35,809 nt of DNA from Gamarada debralockiae (Eukaryota > Ascomycota > Leotiomycetes > Helotiales > Hyphodiscaceae): assembly GCA_002803225.1 (NCBI GenBank), contig NXFV01001410.1, positions 1 to 35,809 on the forward strand. The letters run 5' to 3'. A program made the position numbers and the translations under genes. Shown here piece by piece: positions 9,718 to 21,900 of this stretch. A model generated the notes under the pieces. That model ran no database searches, was not told the origin of the DNA, and saw only the letters and a list, made by a program, of their open reading frames with translations. How positions within the stretch are numbered: the stretch's first letter is position 1; each line of letters opens with the position of its first letter.

Positions 9718-10849
9718 ATGGCCTCTGAATCATCCAAACCCTCCGACCCAACCTTCCGCTTCTACGCCCCCTCCCAAGCCGCCCTATACGCCGGCTTCCG
9801 CCCCGCCTATCCGCCCGTCCTCTACGAGCACATCTTTGCAGAGCACGCTTCCACCGGCGGCCTCTTCAACACCGTCGTCGATGTCGGTTGCGGGCCCGGC
9901 AACGCTACGAGAGACCTGGCTTCCGCGTTCGAGCATGCGGTTGGTGTTGATCCTGGGGAGGAGATGATTAAGGTTGCGAGGGAGAAGGGTGGGATGACTA
10001 AAAGTGGGGAGGAAGTGAAGTGGATTGTGGGGGAGGCGGAAAGGTTGGGGGAGCTTGTGGGAGGAGTGGGTGTGGAGAGGGGAGGGGTGGATTTGATTAC
10101 TGCTGCTACGGCGGTAGGTGAAGTTTTCTTTAGTTGTACTTGGGTTGGGGTTGAAGAAGATGGGTGTGTGGATTGAGTGGCAAAATGAATTGGACCTTGG
10201 TGAGATGAGATGGTGATGAGACGGGAGTGAAGCGGGATATCTGATATACGGATGATCAGTCTACTACATGTTCACAGATCGCTGATTATGTTGTATACAG
10301 GCCCACTGGTTTGACATGCCCAAATTCTGGGGGGAAGCCGCGCAGCTTCTCCGCCCCGGCGGCACAGTCGCCATCTGGGTCAAGGGCATGTACTTCACTC
10401 ACCCAGATATGCCGTACGCTGCCGCCGTTAATGAAGCCCAAAACTCCTTCCATGACAGCATAGAGCCGTACTTCACGCCCGGCAACCTCGTTGCGCATAA
10501 CATGTACGACGAGCTTGTGCTCCCATGGGACTCCAACCATCCCTCTTCTGAAACTGCTCAAGCCGCCTTTCCAAAGAATAAGTATAAGAGAAAAGATTGG
10601 GATCGAGGCGGCGTCTTGAGTGACGGAAAAGATTTCTTTGGCGGCACGTGGGAGTTTCCGCTTGAGGTTTATGAGCAGGGCCTCGGGACTGTGAGTGCGG
10701 TGACCAGGTGGAGGGAGGCGCATCCGGAGTTGGCTGGGACGGAGAAGGATTTCGTGAAGGTGGTGGTGGGGAAGTTGAGGGAGGTGCTTCCTGAGGGGAA
10801 GATGAGGGGTGGTGGGGCGACGGCGTTGTTGATGTTTAAGAGGGCTTAG
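9718..10849 (+). CDS. Class I SAM-dependent methyltransferase, trans-aconitate 3-methyltransferase-like
   Basis: Exons are 9718-10113 and 10301-10849 (314 aa). The intron (gtaggt...tacag, 187 bp) is longer than others in the window; the join gives TAATA|AHWFDMPKFW. The start has a strong context (CACCATGG). SAM-binding motif I is VVDVGCGPG (residues 53-61), the acidic residue of motif II is Asp78 (GVDPG), and AHWFD with LLRPGGTVAIW forms the core found in yeast Tmt1 and bacterial Tam, which methylate trans-aconitate. The N-terminal YAGFRPAYPPVLYEHI also matches that group. Substrate is inferred from overall resemblance; many fungal paralogues have unknown substrates. No signal peptide is visible, so it is probably cytosolic. 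Intron-retained transcripts would stop at 10174-10176. Confidence 0.9.
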
Positions 10850-11290
10850 GGAAGGGCAGCAAGTGCTATGATGGAGAAGATTGATGATTGATAGGATTGA
10901 CTAGCTTCAGCAACAACTTTGAACAGTATATGGACTTGAATGCAAACTCTTCCAACACTCTACAAAGTATTATAAATAATTTGAGGTTTTGCTGGGTCTT
11001 GTTGACGCCCATTCTTCAATATCCTTTTCAAGTTTGGTTTGTTTCCTGTTGCAATTCATCCGTAAAGTGACATACTGCAAGGGTTCGTTCAAGTTGCTAT
11101 TTTTAACTTCGATGTAGTTTCAGAATATGCTGCTCCTCTAGCCTTTCGAGGAAATAGAAGCCCTTCGACAGTTCTTGAAACAGGGACACAAAATCTCTTT
11201 TTCAGGCCCACGACTCATCGTCTCAACTCTAGGTGACAAACCATTACGTCTTGTGATATGAAGCTGCCATTTTGGCCTCCTCACCTTTAC
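10850..11290. other. Intergenic, 3' flank of the methyltransferase
   Basis: AT-rich sequence with no supported gene; probably holds the methyltransferase 3' UTR and polyadenylation region. Nothing else recognised. Confidence 0.5.
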
Positions 11291-11291
11291 T

Positions 11292-12265
11292 TTGTGTCTG
11301 ATGCTATTATCCATATCTTTACTTGAATATCATCAACAAGCATCCTTGTCATTGCAACATTTCACTGGCACCACCACCACGGGTTTCGGACACCTGCCGA
11401 AAAAGGTGTTGACTCAGAAAAACAATCCATTCGAAGACCGTATGAACTTAGACGACAAGACTCACGGCATAGTCTCAAGCTCCACCACAACTTCAGTCCT
11501 CGACGAATTCGTCGAATACAGGAAAGGTATTCATCGCCGTTGGAGAGTGTTGCTAAGCTTAAGGCTACTCTCAGAAACCCACTCTCAGAAGAAGACAAGT
11601 TCGTTGCTGGGTTTGCAAATCATGGAAAGATGATTGAAGGCCAATGCCGGAGAAGTTGAGACTAGAAGGATTTCCTGCATCGAGCATCCAGTTCATGGCC
11701 AACAAGCCCGTTTCATCAGAAACAAGTCACATTCGAACGATCTCAATGACAACGGGTTCGGACGCCATAACGGCGTAAAGGTAAACCAGGTATGGATGTC
11801 TGAAGATCCAAGCATCTCATGCGATTATGCCAGCGATATGCAAGGGGATAGAGGAGTTGTCAATCCTAATATTCATTGGGAAAACAGCCCCTACAATGAC
11901 TTTCACCAATTGTTAGTGCGCGAGGTAGCCGGCGGAGGGCAGCCTGTCCCAACTGGCTTAACTCCGCATGCTTTCAAGTCCGTACCTCAATCCGATGACA
12001 AACAGCAATTTTCCTGCAACTGAAGGAACAAGACGTCGAAGCCTTCTGAAACTCGGTCCATATCATTCTCAACTCAATTCTCTTCTGGCCATGAGAAACC
12101 TCGAAGTTGACTTTTTGGGCTTTTCGTTGTCGTTTCTACTTCGTCATCGTCGGCAAAATAGTTGCCATTATTTTCCCTCCACGCTCCTACGCTCATATCA
12201 TTCCATGACCGAGGAAGCAACACTTGTTTCTCGCATGTCTACGAGACTGAGGCCTAGGTAAATCT
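11292..12265 (+). other. Doubtful coding region with several overlapping frames, possible gene relic
   Basis: Three consecutive open frames (11292-11633, 11634-12023, 11968-12261) lie end to end on the plus strand. A fourth, ATG-less frame runs about 11327-11655 through the first of them and reads like a charged, helical protein (for example SSPLESVAKLKATLRNPLSE). Beyond 12020 the same frame resembles a membrane segment (FYFVIVGKIVAIIF) interrupted by TGA codons. No family is recognised. This could be a decayed gene with nonsense mutations, or chance frames. I cannot give an exon model. Confidence 0.25.
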
Positions 12266-12277
12266 CCGGCTTTGTTT

Positions 12278-12952
12278 TCATACTTCCTGTTGCCACTCAA
12301 GTTTGGAACTTTGGGCTGCGCCGTTACGGTCAATTGCTGAATGACCGAAAGTGCGAGCTTTCAAATTCTTTAAATAATACAAAAGAGGCCCTCGAGGAGC
12401 GAATACGGAAACCTCTGAAAAACACAACATTGATAATTTGTGTTTGCCCTTGAAGTTGAAGGTTGCAAAATTCAATGGCAAATTTCGTTCTCTTTTCTCT
12501 CCCTCATTTATCAGAACTTTCATAACCCGCTCCAGGCAGTCACGCAGCTTACTCAAGCTGAGATCCAAACAAAGATCGATGTTAACTAGAAGATTGCAAA
12601 CGTAAAAATTGCGATCCAGGGGAGTCGAAGTAGTTACTCGCACTTGCAACATGCAGGCAGTGCCTAAGAATCCGAAGTGAAATAGAGGTGAAGCTGCTGC
12701 TTTCCCCTCATGATAAACTTGAGGCTGCACCGGGTTCCGGGATGTATATAACGGTAAGATGTGGCCAAACGGAGATAATCCCAGGGAGACTGGGTCATTG
12801 GAAGTCATGGATGTCCCAGGATTGAATCCACTAAGGACACAGATCGCTGTCGACTCTGCATAGGAAATCCTAGCACTGGAGGAAAAGTTGAGCCACGTTG
12901 TTGATGTCAAGGCCATCAGGAAAGGAGAGGTATGAGGATGTGTTGTCGTCAT
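12278..12952 (-). CDS. Hypothetical open reading frame, 224 codons, doubtful
   Basis: The longest unassigned open frame between the methyltransferase and the phospholipase. Composition is Ser/Leu-rich with no signal peptide, domain or repeat that I recognise. It has no good Kozak context, no visible intron signals and no matching neighbour. An in-frame ATG 36 nt downstream would start MALTSTTWLNF. Listed for completeness; it may well be non-coding. Confidence 0.2.
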   Translation of the reverse strand: MTTTHPHTSPFLMALTSTTWLNFSSSARISYAESTAICVLSGFNPGTSMTSNDPVSLGLSPFGHILPLYTSRNPVQPQVYHEGKAAASPLFHFGFLGTACMLQVRVTTSTPLDRNFYVCNLLVNIDLCLDLSLSKLRDCLERVMKVLINEGEKRERNLPLNFATFNFKGKHKLSMLCFSEVSVFAPRGPLLYYLKNLKARTFGHSAIDRNGAAQSSKLEWQQEV

Positions 12953-14385
12953 TCACTTTCTCCTGGTCGTTGATTTTATCATCATCTGGTCCAGCAAATG
13001 TATGCCGGAGACCATATGAGCAGAGCGTCACGATGATGGATAGGGACGGTGATTGAGACCATTGCACGAACCTCCGATGAAAATTCGAATCTGTCAAGTA
13101 TTGTCCAGTCCAATAGTACCTGTCCTCGAGTGCCTACGGCCCAATGGTGATTCTGGGGCGTCAGATAATCAATCGTTCCAGCTTAAGCGTCTGCGGCTTC
13201 ATCATTCTCGGTATTTTTTCCCCCCATATTATTACCAAAACTGGGAGTTTGAATTTTGCTACCAGTCGCAGGTAGAGACTCAAGTCTCTGATGTCTTTAC
13301 AGCGAAGTGGACGCGTGACTGAAGATCGTTCCTTCGCTGGGGACAGCTGCCAAGTGGCACAAACCTTCTCTGATTGCGTGCAAGATTCATTGGGTCCATT
13401 TTTGGCTTTGCCTCCCAATCCATTTGAAAGCCCAGTTCTTTGTAGGGAAGGGGATCTTCGAAATTCCTCGACTGAAGTTCAAGACGGCCACCTGTTTGGA
13501 ACAAAATTCAAATCTTCCAGGCATAAAGTTCCCGCGACCTCCATGTTCTGACACTCTGTGGAAGCGGAAGAATCAAAGGATGACCAATTCCATAAAAATA
13601 GTGTCGGGATCTCACCCCAAATGCACCTCGTTTCGTGATTGCCTTGCATCATTCTTTCAAACCTGGATAGAAAGAGAGAAGCAGAGAGTTCCGGTCCTCA
13701 AGCGACCCCGTACAGAACATCTGCGGCGCTAGTAAAGAAATGTCCTAGTCGGCTGAGAGTACTTGATGTTCGTCAATCGTGCCTGAATCGACGTTTTTGG
13801 TCACCGCACGTGCATTGCTGTCGTTTCCAATATTGTCGTTGATAATTTAAGAACGGCACGAGATTCTACGACAGTAATTGGTGCAACGAAGGCTTGAGAA
13901 CCTATACGTGAGGAGTTTCAGATCCTTTGCATGGAAGAAGGATTTCATGCCTTCATCATCATCCTATTACATGCCGCCAGAATCTGGACATCTCCTTCGC
14001 TAACGAAAGACGCAGGACACAACAAGAGACAAGATATGTTTATAATATAGAGGGGTGGTTGAGAAATTGGGAAGCAGGCCGCAACAAAGAGGGACTTAGA
14101 AGCTCTACTCAAAAAGGAGGGAGAAAAGCGGTGTTTTCAGGAGGGTGGGGAAGAGGCCGCTGAGGTGTATTGTTCATGCATATTTCCCCATGTCCGTTAA
14201 TGCAGTACTTGTAAATCAAACCATCATACGCCATTTCCGTGATATCCGCATCTGTCGTCTGCCCACCTAATACAACAGGTATCCCCAAACCCAAATGAGA
14301 ATTTTCAAATTTTTCCTCATTCCCCGCAACTCCGGCCAATCCCCCACCCCGTACTCTGCAATCCGCCAACTCCACTTCTGCGCAC
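12953..14385. other. Intergenic, no recognised gene
   Basis: Several frames of 70-100 codons on both strands overlap without any family resemblance. The stretch ends at the stop codon of the phospholipase D gene, so its right part is that gene's 3' flank. No RNA gene or notable repeat seen. Confidence 0.45.
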
Positions 14386-17221
14386 TCAGGTATAGATACT
14401 CTCTGTCCAAGAATTAATGGTCAACCCCTTCTCCTCCATCTCAGCATCCTTCAAGAAATCCAAGGGCATCCAAACTAAGTGACCCTTGATCTGATCTAAC
14501 TTCTGTCGAATCTCCTGTGGTGGGATCATGAGGTCATAGATGTGCCCTGACTTGACACCCTTGGGAGGGAGAAACTTGTCGTAGTCGTCGAAGGTTTTGA
14601 CTTCACCTCTCCGTCAACACATTACTTCAAATAACGGGATTTGGGAGATGTACGAACCAAAGTCATCAGGATCAGCATGGAATAATTGTCTGAAAATCTC
14701 TGTATTCTTCGATGCTCTCGAAGTCCACATCTCCCACAACTCATCACTCAGCGGATCAGCAACAAAATCAAAGCCTTCATGCTTATCATACGGATCATTC
14801 GGCACATCTGGCGGTTGCGCATTCGGATCCTTCGACGCATCTAAGTCCTGAGGCTCTAAGAGACCCAAGTGTTCTCGCCACAAATATCTTCTTAGCGTGG
14901 CAGCGTGATGGCCTGCTTCATATGGCTCGCCGCCCATCGTAGTTTTGATGGTTTTTGTATCTGTCATCACAATACTCAATTCAGAGTCGTGAACACCCAT
15001 TTGACTCCGGTCATTCAAATTCGACGACCCACAAATGACTGTCTTGTCATCCACAATTAGGACCTTGCCGTGAACATAAAGTTCCTCCTGGATCCAATTG
15101 TTTGCTTCGTCCTTCAAATCGCCCTCCCATTCCTCATCCACGAGTTTAGGTTGGTTAAGCATGGCGTTCTTCGCAACGCTGTCTATACTCTTCGGTTGTC
15201 CATCTGTGCCAGTAGATTTCCCAACCGCCTCGAACTTCCGCTTCGCATCGGTCTTCTTCTCCATCGCCTCATCACCGGAATCATCTCGTAGGTCTACGGC
15301 GTGTTTCTTACCCATGTGGGTATCTGTGCCCTCATATGGGTCCCTAGAGCCGTGAATTCCAGAATCCATAATCTCTTCTGCCTCAGCGCGCTGTACGTCT
15401 TGGTACTTGACTCCCGATTCTTCTTCTTGCTGCTTGATTGCTGGAGTGACGTTCAAACGGTCGTAGGATCGCAGGTTGAAGAAGAAAATGTGGTTTGTCG
15501 GATCCACACCTTGCGCTTTGATTTGCTCGAAGATCGAATGCTTACCTCGACAAATCGATTTGTATTGGTAATCCATAATAGCTCTCGTTCCTATTGCGGC
15601 ATCTTCTCTCAGATCGCCTGCGAATCCTGGGACCGATGGGATAACGGCGATGACTCGGAACTTTCTGCCCTCCTTCCCAGCTCGCACAACTGCATCCACA
15701 ATAGCCCTTCCGATGGTGTTCTTGATTGGCGCTTGTTGGTCTCCTGTTGCAGTGATAAAGAATTGGTTTTCGATGTAGACGTAATATTGAGCGTTTCGGA
15801 TTAGCTCGCTGTATGCGTTTTGAATGCTGTGCTCAGTAAGAATTCCACTCGACCAGTCACAGCTGCTTCGGACGATTTGTGCGTGAACTGTTCCTTGCTT
15901 CTCTCCAAGCGTCTTGGTGCTCAACGGACTTAGTGGATGATGGATGTAGCCGCCGACTGGATACTTCGGTCTCTGAACACCAATCAAGTCCTCATTCTCG
16001 CCTTCTCTGCCCTCCATAATCAACCAATCGTATCTTCCATCCCGCTTATATTTGTCGCGCTTCACGAAGTTCCACCGCAGGACAAAATGTTCTGCAATAT
16101 CGTAAACGCAGTCTCCAACAACGCCCATTGCAACATCATGCCAAGGCATACGTCCATATTCGGCTTTAGACAACTCATTCGCTTTCCAATCTTCCACCTT
16201 CCGGAAATCCATGACTCGATTGTTATTGAAATCTTGTCCCGGCCAAATTTCGGTGGCAACACCTGCGGGGTGAACGTCCGCGAGAGGATGTTGGTGATTA
16301 TCCCATCTTCCAAAGCAAAGATCTAACCCACCAATGAAAGCTGTATTGTAGTCGATGACGATGAATTTCTCGTGGTGAGCCCAGTAAAAGGTCATGTCTG
16401 CGGCATTCTCGAGTACATTGTGATCGGGGTGGCGCATGACCGCGATGTTGCCATGTCCTTTCGTACCTTTGGGGCAGAGGGCTTGGAGGGCATGTTTCGT
16501 GTGTGCGGAGTTACAGGTAAGAGCTGCCTGGGAGGGATGTCAGCGATTTTCCCGGTGGCGATTTGCTGTGCTCACTTCCACTTCACGATATACAATCACA
16601 AATATCTTGACCCCTTCCTCGGCCTTACGTTTGAGGATCTGATCTAAACGCCATTCTTGGTTGTAGTATGGGGGTCGTCGCATGAACAATTCGGGAGAGA
16701 GCCACCAATCTGCAATGTATATCGTTTCCTTCGCGCGCTCGAGTGCAATTGATACGGCCTGTTCAATCAGCGAGAGCCATTGAGTTATGGCGGAATGTAC
16801 GTGCCCAATAATAGTCCCGTCCATCCACATACCACTTGATATTGTTGCCAGGTCGCTCGGGAGCGAAAGATTGGAATCGATGTCCCTCCGCAATCTTCGT
16901 TCTCTTCTCGTCGGTGATTTTCTCGTGTTTTTCGTCATGACGATGATTAGGATTGACCTGTATTCTGTTAGTAGCTGCCAATCACTCCATGAATATGAAG
17001 CTTACCAAGTTCCCAAGCTTCCCAATCTCATGTCTGTCTCGAAATCAGTATCTTCCCAATGCCCTCAGCTACCTCGCTTACTTTTTGTTAATTAACCCAA
17101 CTTTCAAATCGTAAAGCTTCGAGTCTCTGAACTTCTCGCGCAAGTTATTGAAGGGATGCTTCAATTTATCCTTCAAATGCTCTGGATTGGATCCGCCATC
17201 ACTTGGAGTTGCTGTTGACAT
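14386..17221 (-). CDS. Phospholipase D (two HKD motifs)
   Basis: Hydrolyses phosphatidylcholine to phosphatidic acid and choline. Six exons: 17221-17082, 17033-17006, 16957-16805, 16758-16576, 16527-14658 and 14606-14386 (864 aa). HKD1 is His220/Lys222/Asp227 (HHEKFIVID); HKD2 is at about His654/Lys656/Asp661 (VHGKVLIVDD), followed by GSSNLNDRS. The eukaryotic PLD block YIENQFF is near residue 420. A hydrophilic insert lies just before HKD2. The protein opens directly with NPNHRHDEKHEKI, so there are no PX or PH domains as in yeast Spo14. The introns are short (46-51 bp). The one at 16804-16759 begins with GC, and exon 2 is only 28 nt. Intron 14657-14607 removes an in-frame TGA and restores DDFG|EVKTFDDYDKF. 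The C-terminus (GHLVWMPLDFLKDAEM...ESIYT) is full length for this family. Probably acts at cytosolic membrane faces. Confidence 0.95.
16759..16804 (-). other. Non-canonical GC-AG intron in phospholipase D
   Basis: The 46-bp intron starts GCACGT and ends GAACAG, with CTGATT as likely branch site. Only this boundary gives DYYW|AVSIALERA, which matches the family. The nearby canonical GTACAT (16800) would leave the reading frame shifted, because no alternative AG is available. Confidence 0.75.
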
Positions 17222-18940
17222 ATTGGAGGAGTCGTGTTGATCTTTGGTGGGTATGCAGACTCAGGTAGTATCTCGCGAGATCAGGGAGATAGTGAAGACG
17301 AAGAAAGTGAATGAAGTGAGGACAATTGAAAGGATACTTCACCTCGGAATACGAACCTCCCGGATGCTGTGGTCCCCTAGTTTGGTAGTGGGGTACGCGG
17401 GGCGGCGAAGAATGTGAGCTGCTATGATGCTAAAGCCTGCTTTCTCGTGCCAAGTAGCGAGGTGCGGCGGTGATGTCATTCGTGCCGCAAACCACTCTGC
17501 CGGGATCTGAGGCCCCAGAAATAAGCTTAGAACCAATATCTAAACAGTTCAGAGGTCGAAGAACTAACAGTTCACTACTGATTGGACCGACTGTGGGAGT
17601 TGAAGCATTAAACGTATTCGTTTGGTAGGGAAAAGGGGCGGGAGAAGAAGTGAAGGACCCCTTAATGTCACGTGCATTAGCAGACGACCCGCCTTTTTTA
17701 AGTTGGACAATCGCGAGTTTAAACGCCTAAGTGGGACATGCAAGGCTACGCTGCGCTACGGTAAGGGGTGCGCAGATTGCGGATATTCTTGCCTACTTAT
17801 TAGCGATAATGAATTGAAGCCGCCAGAATCCCCAACCCCCCCCCGCCCGCGTATCGATAACGACGGACGAGCCTTAAGCATCTCATGCTTCGTCTGTGTC
17901 CAGTGTTGACACCACCGTAGCCATTGCGTCGGGTCCACATGCTCTAGGCAACTCGACCATTGCCTCATTTCGATTCGATCTTGTTGCATGGGAGGCATCG
18001 ACACTCATAGATATCCCCCTGCTGTTCAGCTATAGCGTTACCTCGACGCTCGTATTATCATTTCTATACAGGAACCTACCGTCTCTCCGGCACGTGACAC
18101 TCAAATATTTCTCTTTATTACAAAGGTCCCGGTAAGGGGTACTACCAACATTTTACCCTCCAATCACCGTCTCTTAACCAATTGGGACTGTCAGTTATTC
18201 CCAAAGGAGATTTGGCACATTTCTCTAGCATTGATATGTCTGGATTAGGCAGCTTCAAAATCATGCTTTCTATCTAATAGGCTGCACCTCTTAGTATGAC
18301 TATTCCAAAGTTGTATCCGGAGGTGTAGAGCTACAGTCGATGAGTGAGGGAGGTGGGGGGATTGAACGAGGCGGGGGGCGGCCGATTGCATTTTGAAGAA
18401 TCCTGTCTGCGTGACGAGAGTGATTAGCGGATGACAAGCGATGTGATTGAGATGGGGATCAGAATATCCGTGAAGGGATGATCGACAGCCGCAACGAGGA
18501 GCATCGACGACTATGTACAGAAATAATGTGATCTGCGAAAGATTATCACCAGAGCAACATTCCTGAGCAATGATCAAAGATGGAAATTCAAATCAGGGAT
18601 TGTTTGAGAGTTTGCTGTTCAAAACTTGAGCGATGGCCTGCGTCGCACGGTCGGAAGGTGTGAAGTTGAAGTCAAGAATGCTTTAACTAGGAATGGAATA
18701 AACACCAAGTTAGAATGACAAAATGGAATTATAATGAGTTATAGAGAACAAGGATCTACTTTGATGGAAAATGAGGGGAAAGGAAGCTTTTGATGACTTT
18801 GGAAGTTTTGTTGGAAAGGAAAGATTGGTGCGATTAAGCGGAAGGGCTCTCAGGCAAGCTCGAATTTTTGGAAAACCATTTCTGAATTTCGCATCCCAAG
18901 AAACCATTAAACGGAGCGTCGTCATCCGATGAGAGTCACC
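17222..18940. other. Intergenic, about 1.7 kb, no recognised gene
   Basis: Lies between the phospholipase start and the stop of the giant gene. Short frames on both strands (up to 110 codons) show nothing recognisable. CACGTG motifs occur at about 17671 and 18092. A C-run (about 17836-17845) and G-rich patches near 18350-18385 are the only low-complexity features. Confidence 0.5.
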
Positions 18941-21900
18941 CTAAAACTGCTCCCTCGCGATCAATTCGCCATTGAGAATCATGCCAAAGTGAGACATCGC
19001 AAAACTCTGCCCTTTTCTCCTTAACGCCATGATCATCCTCAAAAAGGCTACCGGGCTAGTTGTGAACGGACACTCTCGGAGCATGACAGAGTTCGACAGA
19101 GGTCTGTCCTGCGGACTGATGAACCCATCGCATGCGACCTCGATATGATCATCGGGAGGTTCAGAGCAGAGTCCCAAGAAGCCACACAATAATACATACT
19201 CCTCATAATTTCTAATGTACAGCTGACCAGCGAATAGATTGAGCTGTCTAACGATATGGGGGGCTGACCAGGATTCGGGGACTGCCGGAATAGTGCAAAA
19301 GGAGAGATCCTCCAACGTCCGCGCAGAAACGTTCAGACGTGGGGAATACACGTGCATGATCACTTGCTGGTGCTTGCGAATCGAGGGCAGAAGTTCCTGA
19401 GCCTCGTACGGGCTCAGCACCACATAATTGATCCTATCTCCGTCTTTGCAGCTTACAATCCAATGTACCGGCCTTAAGTAAGAATCTAGGAGTTGTTCAT
19501 CCGAAGCTTGAATTGTTTGGGCGAAGTCCGTTGTAACAACTAAATCTTCTGGCCATGTTGATTCATAATAATCGAGTGCAGTGGTGTTGCGCAGAGTATC
19601 AAAAGCCGGCCGAAAAGCGTCTGAGGACCGTTCAAAGACACCATGTCTAACAAAGAGCCGGACATCAGGATGGACGCAGTGTACCCGAGGCTTCGACGCT
19701 GCCGGGAGCTCGACCTGCTGCTCCCGTTCATTCTCTGGAGAGAGCTCTCGCTCCTGTTCCTCATGCAGAGTTGCCGTCTTGAATGATGTAACATCAAATT
19801 CTCGGCACTTGGCTCGGATGTCCGCTAGTTGTTGCTTGCGTGTGATGAGTGGTTCCTCTATCACGTTATGCGATAGGATCTGCTCCTCATGCTGTGGCCT
19901 CCCATTCCCGTATCTCTCTTGGAGACTTTGCGCCTCTTTCTCAAGCAGATATTCAGCCAGGTGTCCCGAAACCTGCCCCTCTGCATCTATCAATGGTTGT
20001 GAGCATGCTGCATGGCGGCACTGGTGTCGAAACCCCTGCGTCGCCCATAATGCGATGCTCTTCCTCGCGTGGGAGCAGGTGCCTGCGATGCACCATTGCA
20101 ACACATCGGCTACCTCAATCATTCCGTGGCTTTTGCCACTGGATTCGAGGATCTTCCGGTGAACCTCCATCGAGCTGCAAAATACGACAGACTGCCCCTT
20201 CCCGAGTTTTCGCATCCGCATACAAGCTATTAACAATCAGCGTGAAACGAGGAATTCTGCCATTTGGAGTTACCTTGCACGAGTCGGTCCTTAGTAAGAC
20301 CAGGACCCAGCGTCACGATGGCTCGATAGTTCTCCGGCATTCTGAGGTCTGTCCCTCTCGTGTGGGCTTCGTCAAGGTAAACCAGGCATTGGTCCAGTTG
20401 CTTTGAGAAGGGCGATATCTGTAACGGCTCCGATGTTCCATCACGGCTTAAGACGCAAATATCGTTACGGATATCAAAGAATATTACTGCCTGCGCTTCA
20501 GAATCCGGCACGCGCGAGAGCCATATACGAGCCATCTCCTTGTTCTGGAGTTCTAGCACCTGCGCCCCGACATCGAGGATAACGCGGACCGGTGGATTCA
20601 ATGTCGAAGCCATCTTTACCAGCACTTCAGCGTCGAGAACTCCTGTGTCAGAAGCCTGACAAATGTCTACGACAGAATTCTCAGGCCTTAGTAGGCAATC
20701 CAGTACTGCGGCGTTTGTCGAGAGCTGCGGCGGTAGATCACACTGGCTGATGGACAATGGCAAGATGTATCTACTATCATTCGTTCCACTAAAGCCCGTG
20801 GTAAGATGTTCTTTTTCTCGCGCAATGTCCCAGCCGGATGACGAAAGCTTGTGAGGAAACTCCTTCATCTCCGTGGGGAAAACAATGGTTGACATGTAGA
20901 AATTGATGAGCCTTATGGCGAATCGCAATGGCGGAAACACTTCTCTGCAGCATTGCCCCATATTGCTGAGGTTAATCCCAGTCAATTGTCTAAATGCCAT
21001 CGGCAGTAGTGGAGCATCTTGCACCCAATATGCGTATTCTTCTGCGGCGTGGTCGGACTGCAATAGCGCTTCAAAACTGTCATGTATCTGTTGGTCTGAG
21101 AGACCACCATAATAGTACGAAAGGCAAGTCAGAACAATAGTGGCATCAGGATGACTGAACTCGGCTCGTGGTGCTGGACTATCCTTTGCATGATATGGAA
21201 CTGCAAGCATAGTCCGCGAAGGATCGAGACCATAGTGGACGCGCCACCGTTTTTGCTCCAGGCAAAACTTGAGGACCCCAATGGCGAACAGGCCCTTCAA
21301 AAGAAGGAGACCTTTCTTCACAGATTCCGAACCTGCTGCGAATTTCTGTAGTGATTGTGTGGCTGTTGCGCCCCACGTCGGGTCTATGAGAAATTCGAAT
21401 AGAGCACTTCGAATGCTCTGGGGAAGGCTCCACACAGGTACACCAGGGACGCCATTGTCACATACCTGACGCGCAACCATTCTTAGTAGTACATCGCCGG
21501 CTCGGACCTCGAGGATTCGGACTCTGGGGAAGCTCCCAGGCTGCGCGGGGATCACTTCCAAGCCATGTGGGAACAAATCAAGTACCTGGTGCGCACAGCG
21601 GCCTAAGAGCCTTAGGACGTATTGGATGATGGCCCAACGATCTGGACTAAACTCAATACCGCGTTGCGTTCCCATTGTATAGATCAGCTCGAATCGCACA
21701 CTTAAGATCTCGTCGCTCTCGTCGAGGATGTCACGTGAATGTACTCGGAGCCAATTTTGTGTTCGAATCAAGATGTTGCCCAGTTCCGAGTTGCCAGACA
21801 GGAGTCGCTCGAAACCCATCAGCTCGAAGGAGAGGATATGTTCTGGCTGCACGAGAATTATGCCACCGGTGCGCAGGCACTCTTCGAGCAAATCACAGAT

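Noticed and set aside
14614..14616. Apparent stop (TGA) near the end of phospholipase D, suggesting a truncated protein
   Set aside because: It lies inside a 51-bp GT-AG intron (14657-14607). Removing the intron restores the conserved C-terminus through ESIYT.
16755..16801. Canonical GT donor (GTACAT) for the third phospholipase D intron
   Set aside because: With the only available AG acceptor it shifts the frame and destroys the conserved SIALERAKETIYIADWW region.
19581..20406. Long antisense frames within the giant gene (for example 19581-20162, 19849-20406, 22702-23349, +)
   Set aside because: They lie opposite well-supported coding sequence and show no domain of their own.
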